A stretch of DNA of 64,000 nucleotides from Pseudomonas sp. MYb60 (GCF_002979555.1 NZ_PCOZ01000005.1:124001-188000); one strand, 5' to 3'; shown: positions 23,866 to 34,337, numbered from the stretch's first letter. Notes: generated by a model from the letters alone, not told the origin. A program made the numbers and translations.

Positions 23866-24266
23866 AAGGCCTGCTTCTGCTCGCCGCCGTCGGTGCGGCC
23901 CTCACGGGTTGCGCCGGCGATGCCGTCAAGCTCAAGCAGGACCACAGCTACGTGGTGGAATGGATCGGTGAACGGCCGCTGATGGATTACGCGCACCTCA
24001 CCGTCACCCTCGGCGAGGATGGTCGCGCTTATGGCAACGGCGGTTGCAACCACTGGTTCGCACCGTACACCCTCGACGGCGACACGCTCAGCTTTGGCAA
24101 GATCGGCAGCACTCGCAAACTCTGTGCTGAAGCCCTGATGGAGCAGGAACACCGGTTCTTCCAGGCCTTACAAGGCGTGCAACGCTGGGACATCTCCCCG
24201 ATCGAGCAGACCCGCTTCTGGCCGGCCGAAGGCAAGCCGATTCGCCTGTGGCTTGAAGAAGGCTGA
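23862..24266 (+). CDS. META domain lipoprotein
   Basis: 134 residues. Signal peptide with lipobox LTGC (Cys17) leads to a single META-domain-like region with GNGGCNHWFAPY at about 54-65 and FGKIGSTRKLC at about 74-84. The conserved GCN pattern and two cysteines are typical of HslJ/META proteins, which are linked to heat-shock or novobiocin tolerance in E. coli. The start overlaps the previous stop by 4 bases. A 28-base REP palindrome follows and probably ends the transcript. Confidence 0.87.
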   Translation: MKGLLLLAAVGAALTGCAGDAVKLKQDHSYVVEWIGERPLMDYAHLTVTLGEDGRAYGNGGCNHWFAPYTLDGDTLSFGKIGSTRKLCAEALMEQEHRFFQALQGVQRWDISPIEQTRFWPAEGKPIRLWLEEG

Positions 24267-24298
24267 CAACATCGGCTTTAGGTGGGGTGAGGTCAAAA

Positions 24299-24326
24299 TG
24301 TGGGAGGGGGCTTGCCCCCTCCCACA
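24299..24326. repeat. REP palindrome (GTGGGAGGGGGC type)
   Basis: TGTGGGAGGGGGC and its complement around a TTG centre form a 28-base near-perfect palindrome between the convergent META lipoprotein and TlpA-like genes. It may act as a terminator for both. Confidence 0.85.
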
Positions 24327-24344
24327 ATTAATCTGCGTTGTTGC

Positions 24345-24806
24345 TTAACCGCGCAAAGCCTTGAGCTTGGCGATCACCCCTTCTGCTGTCTGCTCGCCCA
24401 TCAACGTCTCACGCACCTTGCCCTTGTCATCAATGATGTAGGTGACCGGCAACGCTTCGCTACGGGGAATCTCGAACAGCTCTTCCGGGTTCTGCGCCAG
24501 CACCGTGAATTTGATGCCCAGCTTGTCGCTGGCGGCTTTCAATTCTTCACCCTGCACATTGTCGAAGTTGACCCCGATTACGCCCACGCCTTGCCCCTTG
24601 AGCTGTTCAGACAAGGCATTGAGCTCCGGGATTTCCGTGCGGCATGGGCCACACCATTCAGCCCAGTAATTCACGACCAGCCATTGCTTGTCCAGGCGCT
24701 CGGCTGCCACTTTCTGGCCGTACTGGTCAACGCCGTAGTCATTGCCGCAGCCACTGAGCAGCAGGGTTGTGATGATCGCCAATGCACCGATCAGTCGACT
24801 TGTCAT
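24345..24806 (-). CDS. TlpA-like thioredoxin-fold lipoprotein
   Basis: 153 residues. Lipobox LSGC puts lipidated Cys at 20. A thioredoxin fold follows with the redox motif WCGPC (Cys52 and Cys55) and the cis-Pro region ALPVTYIID at about 117-125. Such envelope thiol-disulfide proteins keep cytochrome c or other periplasmic cysteines reduced, or serve in stress defence. The direct partner is unknown. It is divergent from the arsC-like gene with about 115 bases between starts. The gene order matches a PAO1 neighbourhood (PA0948-PA0953, from memory). Confidence 0.9.
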   Translation of the reverse strand: MTSRLIGALAIITTLLLSGCGNDYGVDQYGQKVAAERLDKQWLVVNYWAEWCGPCRTEIPELNALSEQLKGQGVGVIGVNFDNVQGEELKAASDKLGIKFTVLAQNPEELFEIPRSEALPVTYIIDDKGKVRETLMGEQTAEGVIAKLKALRG

Positions 24807-24921
24807 GGGGTAATCCTTCGCAAAAATGAACGTGGGTTGCGACCTATCGCCTCTTGCGGTTTAAGGACGGGCCACAGCGCAGGTAGAATACCCGCCACCT
24901 TACGCAAGATGCGACCCGCAC

Positions 24922-26289
<1,368 letters not shown>

Positions 26290-26293
26290 AGTC

Positions 26294-26380
26294 AGCTATC
26301 GCAGGCAAGCCAGCTCCCCTATTTTGACCGAGTGTCAACGTTGGAATGCAGTCAACTGTGTGGCTTGCCTGCGCTGGCAT
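26294..26380. repeat. REPIN with CGCAGGCAAGCCA ends
   Basis: CGCAGGCAAGCCA and its inverted copy TGGCTTGCCTGCG flank a spacer containing TTTTGACCGAGT and TGGAATGCAGTCAA. The same spacer occurs in the REPIN at 59097, which has different ends. It lies between the convergent DUF2069 and glycosylase genes. Confidence 0.82.
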
Positions 26381-26390
26381 CACCTCAATC

Positions 26391-27062
26391 TCAATGATTG
26401 ACGGTGTAAGCCAGCATCATCGACAACTGGCACATCGGCCGCCCGCTTTCGGCGTGCCATTGGTTGAAGGCGCCCTGCACCGTTGCCAGGTCCCGCAGGC
26501 TGGTGGGGGCCTTGTCGACGATCTTCTGCGCGTTCAATGCCGCCACGACGTCATAGCTCGGCACGAACGTGTCCTTGCCCACCATGCGCAAGAAGCGCGG
26601 CGCAGACAGCCCGCCAAGCTGGTGCCCGTGCTTGCTCAGGTATTTCCACAGGCCGACGATATCGGTCACCGGCCAATCGGCAATGAACGCGCCAAAGCTG
26701 CCCTTCTCTTGCTCGATGTCGAGAATCATCTGCGCGTTGCGCGGCACACTCTTGAGCTTGCCCAGGTGGCGGATGATGCTGGTGTCCTGCATCAGCCGCT
26801 CCAGGTGCTCGGCGCCCATCAGCACGACTTTTTCCGGGTCGAAGCCAAAGAATACCTTCTCGAACGCCGGCCATTTGGCGTCCACCACGCTGTGCTTCAA
26901 GCCCGCGCGGAAGACACGCAGGGCCAAGGTCGACAGGTAGCGGTCATCGCTGATCTTGCGCAATTGCGCCGGGGTTTTCGGCACCGGCAGGTGGGCTTCC
27001 AGCTCGGCCGCCGAACCAAAGCGGTTCAGACAATATTCGTGCAGCCACTTGTAATCGCGCAT
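26391..27062 (-). CDS. DNA-3-methyladenine glycosylase I-like protein
   Basis: 223 residues. The sequence resembles Tag-type glycosylases of the HhH superfamily: WPAFEKVFFGFDPEKV (about 63-78) and the SIIRHLGKLKSVPRNAQMI region (about 93-111), then a segment with helix-hairpin character. Base-excision removal of 3-methyladenine is expected. The classic Tag zinc-binding His/Cys ends are not obvious, so the exact substrate class is less sure. It is on the same strand as ttcA with about 65 bases and a hairpin between. Confidence 0.8.
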   Translation of the reverse strand: MRDYKWLHEYCLNRFGSAAELEAHLPVPKTPAQLRKISDDRYLSTLALRVFRAGLKHSVVDAKWPAFEKVFFGFDPEKVVLMGAEHLERLMQDTSIIRHLGKLKSVPRNAQMILDIEQEKGSFGAFIADWPVTDIVGLWKYLSKHGHQLGGLSAPRFLRMVGKDTFVPSYDVVAALNAQKIVDKAPTSLRDLATVQGAFNQWHAESGRPMCQLSMMLAYTVNH

Positions 27063-27085
27063 GCCCTCTCCCGGGAAATGAATTG

Positions 27086-27108
27086 AAAACGGCGCCCGCG
27101 AGCGCCGT
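27086..27108 (-). terminator. Terminator of ttcA
   Basis: Minus-strand stem ACGGCGC/GCGCCGT followed by TTTTC, 21 bases after the ttcA stop. Confidence 0.7.
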
Positions 27109-27129
27109 GTGTCAGAGCGTCGGAACCGC

Positions 27130-27954
27130 CTAGAGGTTCACTACATTGACGAACCGCGATGCAGCCGTCTCATCGATCTTGAGGCTGGTGAAGTCAAACA
27201 GGTTGCGATCAGCCAACTGCGACGGAATCACGTTCTGCAGGCTGCGGAAAATGCTTTCGGTGCGGCCTGGGGTTTTGCGTTCCCAGTCCACCAGCATTTC
27301 CTTGACCACCTGGCGTTGCAGGTTTTCCTGGGAGCCACACAGGTTGCACGGGATGATCGGGAATTGCTTGAAGTCGGAGTAGGCCTGGATGTCCTTCTCG
27401 TTGCAGTACGCCAGCGGACGGATCACCACGTTACGCCCGTCATCGGCGCGCAGCTTGGGCGGCATGGCCTTGAGGGAGCCGTTGAAGAACATGTTGAGGA
27501 AGAAGGTTTCGACGATGTCGTCGCGGTGGTGACCCAGTGCCATCTTGGTCGCGCCGATCTCGTCGGCGAAGGTGTACAGCGTGCCGCGACGCAGGCGCGA
27601 GCACAGCGAGCACGTGGTCTTGCCCTCCGGGATCAGCTCCTTGACCACCGAGTAGGTGTCTTTTTCGACGATGTGGTACTCGACACCCAACTCCTTGAGG
27701 TAGGCCGGCAGCACATGCTCGGGGAAGCCCGGTTGTTTCTGGTCCATGTTGACGGCCACGATCTCGAACTGGATCGGCGCGACCTTTTGCAGGTGCAGCA
27801 GCACGTCGAGCAACGTGTAGCTGTCTTTGCCGCCGGAGAGGCAGACCATGACCTTGTCGCCGTCCTCGATCATGTTGAAATCGGCGACCGCTTCCCCAGC
27901 GAGGCGACGCAGGCGTTTTTGCAGTTTGTTCTGGTTGACCGTAAGAGTGCCCAT
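27130..27954 (-). CDS. ttcA: tRNA 2-thiocytidine biosynthesis protein TtcA
   Basis: 274 residues. PP-loop ATPase motif [12 protein letters not shown] at about 36-47; the Fe-S/catalytic cysteines lie in [12 protein letters not shown] at about 119-130, with a later Cys in [11 protein letters not shown] near 205. TtcA installs 2-thiocytidine at position 32 of some tRNAs. An upstream spacer of about 280 bases separates it from the divergent Yip1-family gene and includes a half REP (TGTGGGAGGGG near 28026). Confidence 0.96.
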   Translation of the reverse strand: MGTLTVNQNKLQKRLRRLAGEAVADFNMIEDGDKVMVCLSGGKDSYTLLDVLLHLQKVAPIQFEIVAVNMDQKQPGFPEHVLPAYLKELGVEYHIVEKDTYSVVKELIPEGKTTCSLCSRLRRGTLYTFADEIGATKMALGHHRDDIVETFFLNMFFNGSLKAMPPKLRADDGRNVVIRPLAYCNEKDIQAYSDFKQFPIIPCNLCGSQENLQRQVVKEMLVDWERKTPGRTESIFRSLQNVIPSQLADRNLFDFTSLKIDETAASRFVNVVNL

Positions 27955-28237
27955 GGCGCTTGGATCCGCTAGAGGTGTGTGACGAAAAGCCGGGTATTTT
28001 ACCGATGTCGACTATCCACATTCAATGTGGGAGGGGCGGTCAGCATTTCATACAACAGACCCCGCCGCGATTAAGCCCAGTGTTTACAGCGCAATATGCT
28101 CTAAAGGCCCTACAGTTATTCAGGTCATAACTTCCTATACTGCGACTGAGGTCGCGTATTTATCCAGACCTTTGAGGCCATTTGGCCCGTGGGCGCTCCG
28201 ATGGGGGGCGATGGTAATAACGACAGGAGTGACTGGC

Positions 28238-28840
28238 ATGATCCATCACGTCGTGGGGCTGTTTACCCATCCCGACCAGGAATGGCGGGAAATCCGTGGC
28301 GATAAAGAAGAAAGCATCAGCCACATGTACCTCACTCACACGCTGATTCTCGCGGCGATTCCCGCTGTATCAGCCTTCATTGGCACCACGCAGGTCGGTT
28401 GGGTCATCGGTGACCGCGCGCCCGTGATGTTGACCCAGGAAAGTGCGCTGTGGATGACGCTCATGTCCTACGCCGCCATGCTCGGCGGTGTGGCCGTGAT
28501 GGGTGCGTTCATCCACTGGATGGCGCGCACCTATGACGCCAATCCCAGCATGGCGCGTTGCGTGGCCTTCGCCACCTACACCGCCACACCGCTGTTTATC
28601 GGCGGGCTGGCGGCGCTCTACCCGCACATGTGGCTGGGTATGGTGGTGGGCACGGCGGCCATTTGCTACACGGTGTACCTGCTGTATGTGGGGCTGCCGA
28701 CCTTCATGAACATCGATCCGGATGAAGGTTTTCTGTTTTCCAGCTCGGTATTGGCGGTAGGCCTGGTGGTGCTGGTGGCAATCATGGCGTTCACCGTGAT
28801 TGTCTGGGGCCTGGGCGTAGGGCCTATCTACACCAACTGA
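28238..28840 (+). CDS. Yip1-family inner-membrane protein
   Basis: 200 residues from the ATG at 28238, with ACAGGAG upstream. It starts MIHHVVGLFTHPDQEWREI, the typical YIP1-domain beginning, and has five hydrophobic helices (about 32-52, 70-92, 105-128, 133-155, 172-195). Function in bacteria unknown. The longer frame from 28025 starts within REP-like sequence and is not credible. A terminator hairpin follows. Confidence 0.87.
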   Translation: MIHHVVGLFTHPDQEWREIRGDKEESISHMYLTHTLILAAIPAVSAFIGTTQVGWVIGDRAPVMLTQESALWMTLMSYAAMLGGVAVMGAFIHWMARTYDANPSMARCVAFATYTATPLFIGGLAALYPHMWLGMVVGTAAICYTVYLLYVGLPTFMNIDPDEGFLFSSSVLAVGLVVLVAIMAFTVIVWGLGVGPIYTN

Positions 28841-28859
28841 CCCATTTCCAGCCGGGAGC

Positions 28860-28882
28860 AAGGCCACCGCAAGGTGGCTTTG
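28860..28882 (+). terminator. Terminator after the Yip1-family gene
   Basis: AAGGCCACC-gcaa-GGTGGCTTTG stem-loop 20 bases after the stop; the T run is short. Confidence 0.65.
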
Positions 28883-28969
28883 TGCATGATGCACGACCAT
28901 TCGGCGCCTGGCAGATTCGGAAACACCCTACTTTGCGGCATACTGGGCGTCTCTGGAGAGATGTACAGC

Positions 28970-29464
28970 ATGCCCGAGCAACTCAATACCCGCGTCGAAG
29001 ATTGTTTCCTGCAAGCCGAATCCTTTTTCAAACGAAGCTTCAAACGCCCCCAGGTGAGCCTCAAGCTGCGGGGCCAGAAAGCCGGTGTCGCGCATTTGCA
29101 CGAGAACCTGCTGCGCTTCAACCCTCAACTCTACCGTGAAAACAGCCAGCACTTCCTCAAACAGACCGTGGCTCACGAAGTCGCGCACCTGATTGCCCAC
29201 CAGTTGTTCGGTGAGCGTATCCAGCCCCATGGCGAGGAATGGCAGTTGATCATGCGCGGGGTCTACGAACTGCCGCCGGACCGTTGTCACACCTATGAAG
29301 TGAAGCGTCGCCAGGTGACCCGCTATATCTACCGCTGCCCGTGTGCAGACAGTGATTTTCCGTTTTCGTCCCAGCGCCATGGATTGGTTGCACAGGGGCG
29401 GCGGTATTTGTGTCGCAGGTGTCGGCAGACATTGGTGTTCACTGGGGAAACTCGGGTGGAGTGA
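28970..29464 (+). CDS. sprT: SprT-like zinc metalloprotein
   Basis: 164 residues from the ATG at 28970 (GGAGAG upstream); an ATG at 28961 would add three residues. The zinc motif HEVAHLIAHQLFG (about 64-76), with a third ligand in HGEEW, is the SprT-like metallopeptidase signature. Two C-terminal cysteine pairs (RCPCAD and CRRCRQ) form a zinc ribbon. SprT relatives such as Spartan cleave DNA-protein crosslinks; the bacterial role is less clear. Confidence 0.92.
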   Translation: MPEQLNTRVEDCFLQAESFFKRSFKRPQVSLKLRGQKAGVAHLHENLLRFNPQLYRENSQHFLKQTVAHEVAHLIAHQLFGERIQPHGEEWQLIMRGVYELPPDRCHTYEVKRRQVTRYIYRCPCADSDFPFSSQRHGLVAQGRRYLCRRCRQTLVFTGETRVE

Positions 29465-29469
29465 AGCCC

Positions 29470-29541
29470 TCATCGGGGGCAAGCTTCCTCCCACATTTTG
29501 ACCGCGCCGTCGATCAGTGTGGGAGTGAGGCCCCCGATAGC
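29470..29541. repeat. REPIN (CATCGGGGGC...GCCCCCGATAG)
   Basis: Two inverted REP ends, CATCGGGGGCAAGC and a variant ending GGCCCCCGATAG, flank a short spacer with TTTTGACC. It separates convergent sprT and the CoA-transferase gene. Confidence 0.8.
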
Positions 29542-29551
29542 GCCAGACCAG

Positions 29552-30715
29552 TCACCCAACTACCTTTGTCTGCCGCAATTGCTCTATCCGCCGAGCACTG
29601 ACCCCCAGCTCCGCCAACACCTCATCACTGTGCGCCCCCACCGCAACCCCAATATGCCGAGGCGCCGGCAACCCCTGCGAGAACTTCAACGGGCAGGCCA
29701 ACTGCGCCTGGGTCGAGCCGTCGCCGCGCGGTACCTGGCTGACCACCCCCCGCGCTTTCAATTGCGGATGCTCCACCGCTTCGCTCAGGTTCAACACCGG
29801 CTCGACACACGCATCCACGCCAGCGAATAGCTCACATAGCTCTTCGAAGCTACGCCTTTCAAACTCGACACGCAGCGCAATTTTGAGTTCAGGGGACATA
29901 CCTAGCGCCGCCAACTCCGGCCGCCCCAGCGCTTCGCACAGTTGCTGCATAAACGCCGGTTCCAGGCTGCCCACCGACATCCACCGCCCATCCCGGGACC
30001 GGTAGTAATCATAAAAACTGCCGCCATTGAGCACATGGCTTTCCCATGCAGGCTCCACCCCGCACGCCAAGTAACCCGCGCCGACCATGGCATTCAGGCT
30101 AAATGAGCAGTCCGTCATGCTCACGTCAAGGTACTGCCCTTCTCCGCTCTGCTGCCGCGCAATCACGGCCGCGAGCAAGCCCACCACCGCATGTAACGAG
30201 CCCCCGCCCACATCCGCCACTTGCACGCCGAGCGGCAATGGCCCGCTGTCCTGGCGCCCGGTATGGCTGGCCACGCCGGCCAGGGCGAGATAATTGATGT
30301 CGTGGCCGGCGCGATCTTTGTAAGGGCCGGTCTGGCCATAGCCGGTGATCGATACATAAATCAGCCTGGGGTTGATCGCTTTCAGTGCCTCATACCCCAG
30401 GCCCAATCGCTCCATCACGCCGGGTCGAAACTGTTCGAGGACGATGTCGTAGTTCTTGACCAGCGCTCGCACAATCTCCAATGCCTCAGCCTGCTTGAGG
30501 TCCAGGGCCAAACTGCGCTTATTGCGATTGAGGTAGGCATGGCTCGCTGAAGTGCCCTGATCGTGCGGCGGCAACGCCCGCAACAAGTCCAGGCGCGTGG
30601 GCGACTCGATACGCAGCACTTCGGCGCCCATGTCGGCCAGCAGCAGGGAGGCAAACGGGCCAGGCAGCAGGGTGGAAAAATCCAGCACTTTGAGGGACGC
30701 CAAGGGACCTGACAT
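29552..30715 (-). CDS. CaiB/BaiF family CoA-transferase (type III)
   Basis: 387 residues from the ATG at 30715, with GGAG upstream. KVLDFSTLLPGPFASLLLADMGAEVLRIE at the N-terminus is the classic family III pattern. The catalytic Asp is expected in GVQVADVGGGSLHAV near 160-175. Such enzymes move CoA between carboxylic acids; relatives include formyl-CoA transferase and alpha-methylacyl-CoA racemase, so the substrate is open. No partner dehydrogenase or decarboxylase is adjacent. It is divergent from tusD across 157 bases. Confidence 0.87.
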   Translation of the reverse strand: MSGPLASLKVLDFSTLLPGPFASLLLADMGAEVLRIESPTRLDLLRALPPHDQGTSASHAYLNRNKRSLALDLKQAEALEIVRALVKNYDIVLEQFRPGVMERLGLGYEALKAINPRLIYVSITGYGQTGPYKDRAGHDINYLALAGVASHTGRQDSGPLPLGVQVADVGGGSLHAVVGLLAAVIARQQSGEGQYLDVSMTDCSFSLNAMVGAGYLACGVEPAWESHVLNGGSFYDYYRSRDGRWMSVGSLEPAFMQQLCEALGRPELAALGMSPELKIALRVEFERRSFEELCELFAGVDACVEPVLNLSEAVEHPQLKARGVVSQVPRGDGSTQAQLACPLKFSQGLPAPRHIGVAVGAHSDEVLAELGVSARRIEQLRQTKVVG

Positions 30716-30872
30716 GGGCACTCCATTTCCGTTTCGACTGCCCACAGACTAGGCAGCCCTGCGCCTGCCGGCAATCGCCGAAACAGTCACCGACAGTGAC
30801 CGTTTTGATCACGGCGGGCTTTTTCATGGCGACGGCTTTATCATTGGCTCACGTTTACTTGCAGAGTGTTCC

Positions 30873-31265
30873 ATGAAGTTTGCGATTGCCCTGTTTTCTG
30901 CCGCCCACGCGCCCTCCTCGCGCCGCGCCCTGATGTTCGCCCAGGCGGCGCTGGCCGGCGGGCACGAGATTGTGCGGCTGTTCTTTTATCAGGATGGCGT
31001 GTACAGCGCGTCCAACGCTGTCGTTACGCCGCAGGACGAGCAGGACATTGCCCGCCAGTGGCGTGAATTTGTCAGCCTGCACCAGCTCGACGGGGTGGTG
31101 TGCATTGCCGCCGCCCTGCGCCGTGGCGTGCTCAACACCGAGGAAGCCACGCGTTACCAGCGCAGCGCGGTGACACTGGATGCGCCGTGGGCACTCTCGG
31201 GCCTGGGGCAGTTGCACGACGCCGCGCAAACCGCCGACCGCCTGATCTGCTTTGGAGGGCCGTGA
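30873..31265 (+). CDS. tusD: Sulfurtransferase complex subunit TusD
   Basis: 130 residues. TusD/DsrE fold, with the active Cys expected in the segment LDGVVCIAAALRRG at about 72-85. The TusBCD heterohexamer receives persulfide from TusA and passes it to TusE, then MnmA, for 2-thiolation of tRNA U34. It is followed by tusC after 1 base, then tusB, tusE and ybiB in an overlapping operon. The mnmA acceptor is in this window at 54172. Confidence 0.93.
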   Translation: MKFAIALFSAAHAPSSRRALMFAQAALAGGHEIVRLFFYQDGVYSASNAVVTPQDEQDIARQWREFVSLHQLDGVVCIAAALRRGVLNTEEATRYQRSAVTLDAPWALSGLGQLHDAAQTADRLICFGGP

Positions 31266-31266
31266 C

Positions 31267-31617
31267 ATGTCCAAATCCTTGTTGGTGATCAGCCGCCAGG
31301 CACCGTGGTCCGGGCCAAGTGCGCGGGAAGCGCTGGATATCGTGCTGGCCGGTGGCGCGTTTGACCTGCCTATCGGCTTGCTGTTCATGGATGACGGCGT
31401 GTTCCAGCTCGCGCCGCACCAGAACGCCAAGGCCGTGCAACAAAAGGACCTCAGCGCCAACCTGCAGGCATTGGGACTGTTCGGCATCGACGATGTATTT
31501 GTCTGCCGCCACAGCATGGCCGTGCGCGGCTTGACGCCGCCCACCGAGGCACAGCCGTTGAGCAACGACGCCATTTCCCAATTGATTGACCGCTACGACC
31601 AGGTGATTACCCTCTGA
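31267..31617 (+). CDS. tusC: Sulfurtransferase complex subunit TusC
   Basis: 116 residues from ATG 31267, one base after the tusD stop. SKSLLVISRQAPWSGPSAREALDIVLA and LLFMDDGVFQL follow the DsrF/TusC pattern. It lacks the catalytic Cys of TusD, as expected for a structural subunit. The stop overlaps the tusB ATG by one base. Confidence 0.92.
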   Translation: MSKSLLVISRQAPWSGPSAREALDIVLAGGAFDLPIGLLFMDDGVFQLAPHQNAKAVQQKDLSANLQALGLFGIDDVFVCRHSMAVRGLTPPTEAQPLSNDAISQLIDRYDQVITL

Positions 31618-31895
31618 TGTCGACTTTACATGTGGTGTCCCACTCCCCGTTTTCCGATAGCCGCCTCGACAGCTGCCTGCGCATCTGCGGCGCCGAGGAC
31701 GCGATCCTGCTGTGCGGCGACGGTGCCTACGGGCTGCACGCCCCCGCCCTGCACGCTCGAGGCGTGAAGGTGTTCGTGCTGGCCGAAGACATGCAGGCGC
31801 GCAATCTGCCCTTACCGGACTGGGCCGACAGCGTCGACTATCCCGGTTTCGTGCAACTGTCACTCGACTACGACAAGGTCAACAGCTGGCTATGA
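31617..31895 (+). CDS. tusB: Sulfurtransferase complex subunit TusB
   Basis: 92 residues, normal for TusB/DsrH. STLHVVSHSPFSDSRLDSCLRI at the start and DAILLCGDGAYG at about 29-40 are family-like. Third subunit of the TusBCD complex. Stop and tusE start overlap (ATGA). Confidence 0.9.
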   Translation: MSTLHVVSHSPFSDSRLDSCLRICGAEDAILLCGDGAYGLHAPALHARGVKVFVLAEDMQARNLPLPDWADSVDYPGFVQLSLDYDKVNSWL

Positions 31896-32227
31896 ACACC
31901 TTGACCGTAGGCGAGCGCGCCCTGGCACTGGACAAGGACGGCTACCTCGTCGACTTGAACGATTGGTCCGTCGAGGTTGCCCATGCATTGGCCGCCGCTG
32001 AAACGCTGGAATTGACTGCTGCTCACTGGGAAATCCTCGAGCTGCTGCGCGCCTTCTACGCCGAATTCCAGCTGTCCCCGGCCACGCGCCCGCTGATCAA
32101 ATACACCGCCTTGAAGCTGGGCCCGGAAAAGGGCAACAGCCTGCACCTCAACAAACTGTTCAACGGCACTCCCGCCAAACTCGCCGCCAAGCTGGCGGGC
32201 CTGCCCAGGCCGACGAATTGCTTATGA
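31892..32227 (+). CDS. tusE: TusE/DsrC family sulfur carrier
   Basis: 111 residues. LDKDGYLVDLNDWSVEVA at about 13-30 and the C-terminal GLPRPTNCL, whose penultimate Cys carries the persulfide, identify TusE. It takes sulfur from TusBCD and hands it to MnmA on tRNA. It overlaps tusB and ybiB by 4 bases each. Confidence 0.94.
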   Translation: MNTLTVGERALALDKDGYLVDLNDWSVEVAHALAAAETLELTAAHWEILELLRAFYAEFQLSPATRPLIKYTALKLGPEKGNSLHLNKLFNGTPAKLAAKLAGLPRPTNCL

Positions 32228-33225
32228 CCGACTTTGCCCCGCTGACCCTGGAAACCCCTGCCGAGCACCCGTTTGCGCAATTCGTGCGCATCCTGGGCAA
32301 AGGCAAGCGCGGCGCGCGCAACCTGACCCGCGAGGAAGCCCGCGAAGCGATGGGCATGCTGCTCGACGAAAAAGTCGAAGACACCCAGCTCGGCGCCTTC
32401 CTGATGCTGCTGCGCCACAAGGAAGAAAGCCCGGAGGAACTCGCCGGCTTCACCGAGGCCCTGCGCGAACGCCTTGATGCCCCCGCGCTGAACGTCGACG
32501 TGGACTGGCCCACCTACGCCGGCAAGAAACGCCACCTGCCGTGGTACCTGCTGGCGGCCAAGTGCCTGGCGCAGAACGGCGTGCGCATCCTCATGCACGG
32601 CGGCGGTGCACACACGGCCGGGCGCTTGTACACCGAACAATTGCTGGAGGGTTTGCAGATCCCGCTGTGCCGCAACTGGCAGCAGGTCGACGCTGCATTC
32701 GCCCACGGCAACCTGGCGTTTATCCCCTTGGGAGACTGGGCGCCGCAACTGCAACGCATGATCGACTTGCGCAACACATTGGGCCTGCGCTCGCCCATCC
32801 ACTCCCTGGCGCGCCTGCTCAACCCGCTGAACGCGCGGCTGGGCCTGCAAAGCATTTTCCACCCCGGTTACCAGGGCGTGCATCGCGATGCCAGCGGGCT
32901 GCTGGGAGACAACGTGATTGTGGTCAAAGGTGACGGCGGCGAGATCGAGATCAACCCGGACTCGGCCAGCCACCTGTACGGCACCACCGGCGGCGACAGC
33001 TGGGATGAAGAGTGGCCTGCGCTTTCCGCCCAGCGCCACGTCAAACCGGCTGCGCTGGACCCCGAGCACCTCAAGGCGCTGTGGCGTGGCGAGGTCGAGG
33101 ACAGCTACCCGCAACTGGCGCTGATCGCCACCATGGCCCTGGCCTTGCGCGGCCTCGGCCATCCACGGGAGCAGGCCTTTGCACTGGCCCAGCAATACTG
33201 GGATGCGCGGAACAAATCGATTTAA
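32224..33225 (+). CDS. ybiB: YbiB family (TrpD2-like) glycosyl transferase fold protein
   Basis: 333 residues from ATG 32224. The fold is that of anthranilate phosphoribosyltransferase: ARNLTREEAREAMGMLLDEKVEDTQLGAFLMLLRHKEES at the N-terminus and MHGGGAHTAGR at about 126-136. YbiB/TrpD2 proteins lack TrpD activity and bind nucleic acids, with a suspected role in DNA repair. It is the last gene of the tus operon, a conserved association. E. coli YbiB is reported to be LexA-linked, but no SOS box is visible here. Confidence 0.88.
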   Translation: MTDFAPLTLETPAEHPFAQFVRILGKGKRGARNLTREEAREAMGMLLDEKVEDTQLGAFLMLLRHKEESPEELAGFTEALRERLDAPALNVDVDWPTYAGKKRHLPWYLLAAKCLAQNGVRILMHGGGAHTAGRLYTEQLLEGLQIPLCRNWQQVDAAFAHGNLAFIPLGDWAPQLQRMIDLRNTLGLRSPIHSLARLLNPLNARLGLQSIFHPGYQGVHRDASGLLGDNVIVVKGDGGEIEINPDSASHLYGTTGGDSWDEEWPALSAQRHVKPAALDPEHLKALWRGEVEDSYPQLALIATMALALRGLGHPREQAFALAQQYWDARNKSI

Positions 33226-33313
33226 TCGATAATTAACCCGCAGTCTTTGCGCTTTTAAATCGAACCTATCCCTTTAGACTGGTCTCCAACGCTTATTAGT
33301 CGAGGAGCCAGTC

Positions 33314-34309
33314 ATGGGTTTGCTGATCGAAGGACACTGGAAAGACCAGTGGTACGAAAGTAGCGCAGATGGCGCTTTCCAACGGGAACAGGCACAACGC
33401 CGCCATTGGGTCACTGCCGACGGTTCGCCAGGCGCTTCCGGCGAAGGCGGCTTCCAGGCCGAGGCTGGCCGCTATCACCTGTATGTGTCCCTCGCCTGCC
33501 CGTGGGCCCACCGCACCCTGATCCTGCGCAAGCTCAAAGGCCTGGAAAGCCTGATCGATGTGTCCGTGGTCAGTTGGCTGATGCTGGAAAACGGCTGGAC
33601 CTTCGACAAGGCCCACGGCTCCAGCGGCGACGCCCTCGATGACTTTGCCTTCATGCACCAGCGCTACACCGCTGATACCGCCGACTACACCGGCCGCGTG
33701 ACCGTGCCGGTGCTGTGGGACAAAAAGCTCAAGCGCATCGTGAGCAATGAATCGGCGGAAATCATCCGCATGTTCAACAGCGCGTTCAACGAGTTGACCG
33801 GCAACACCCTGGACTTCTACCCCGAGGCGCTGCGCTCGACCATCGACAGCTTGAACGAACGCATCTACCCGGCGGTGAACAACGGCGTGTACCGCGCAGG
33901 CTTCGCCACTTCACAGCAGGCGTATGAACGTGCGTTTGAGGATGTGTTCGCCGAGCTGGATCATTTGGAGCAACACCTGAGCGACCATCGCTACCTGGCC
34001 GGCGAGTTCCTGACCGAAGCCGATGTGCGCCTGTTCACCACGCTGATCCGCTTTGATGCGGTGTATTACGGGCATTTCAAATGCAACCTGCGCAGGATTG
34101 CGGATTATCCGAACCTGTCGAACTGGCTGAGGGAGATGTATCAGTGGCCGGGCGTGGCCGAGACGGTGGATTTTGAACACATAAAAGGGCACTACTATGC
34201 CAGCCATCGCACGATCAATCCGACGGGGGTTGTGCCGAAGGGGCCGTTGCAGGCGTTTGATGGCAAGCATGACCGGGAGCGGTTGGCAGGTAAAGGTATT
34301 TGGACCTGA
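33314..34309 (+). CDS. Glutathionyl-hydroquinone reductase (xi-class GST, YqjG type)
   Basis: 331 residues. The N-terminal YHLYVSLACPWAHRTLI (about 54-70) holds the catalytic Cys of the CPWAHR motif; VPVLWDKKLKRIVSNESAEIIRM is the GSH-binding segment. The C-terminal GST helical domain contains EADVRLFTTLIRFD. These enzymes reduce glutathionyl-hydroquinones to hydroquinones using GSH. It is single-gene, with its own ribosome site (GAGGAG), and ends before a REPIN shared with convergent cysG. Confidence 0.94.
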   Translation: MGLLIEGHWKDQWYESSADGAFQREQAQRRHWVTADGSPGASGEGGFQAEAGRYHLYVSLACPWAHRTLILRKLKGLESLIDVSVVSWLMLENGWTFDKAHGSSGDALDDFAFMHQRYTADTADYTGRVTVPVLWDKKLKRIVSNESAEIIRMFNSAFNELTGNTLDFYPEALRSTIDSLNERIYPAVNNGVYRAGFATSQQAYERAFEDVFAELDHLEQHLSDHRYLAGEFLTEADVRLFTTLIRFDAVYYGHFKCNLRRIADYPNLSNWLREMYQWPGVAETVDFEHIKGHYYASHRTINPTGVVPKGPLQAFDGKHDRERLAGKGIWT

Positions 34310-34337
34310 TCCAGATTGCGGGCTGTGATTAAGGGCC

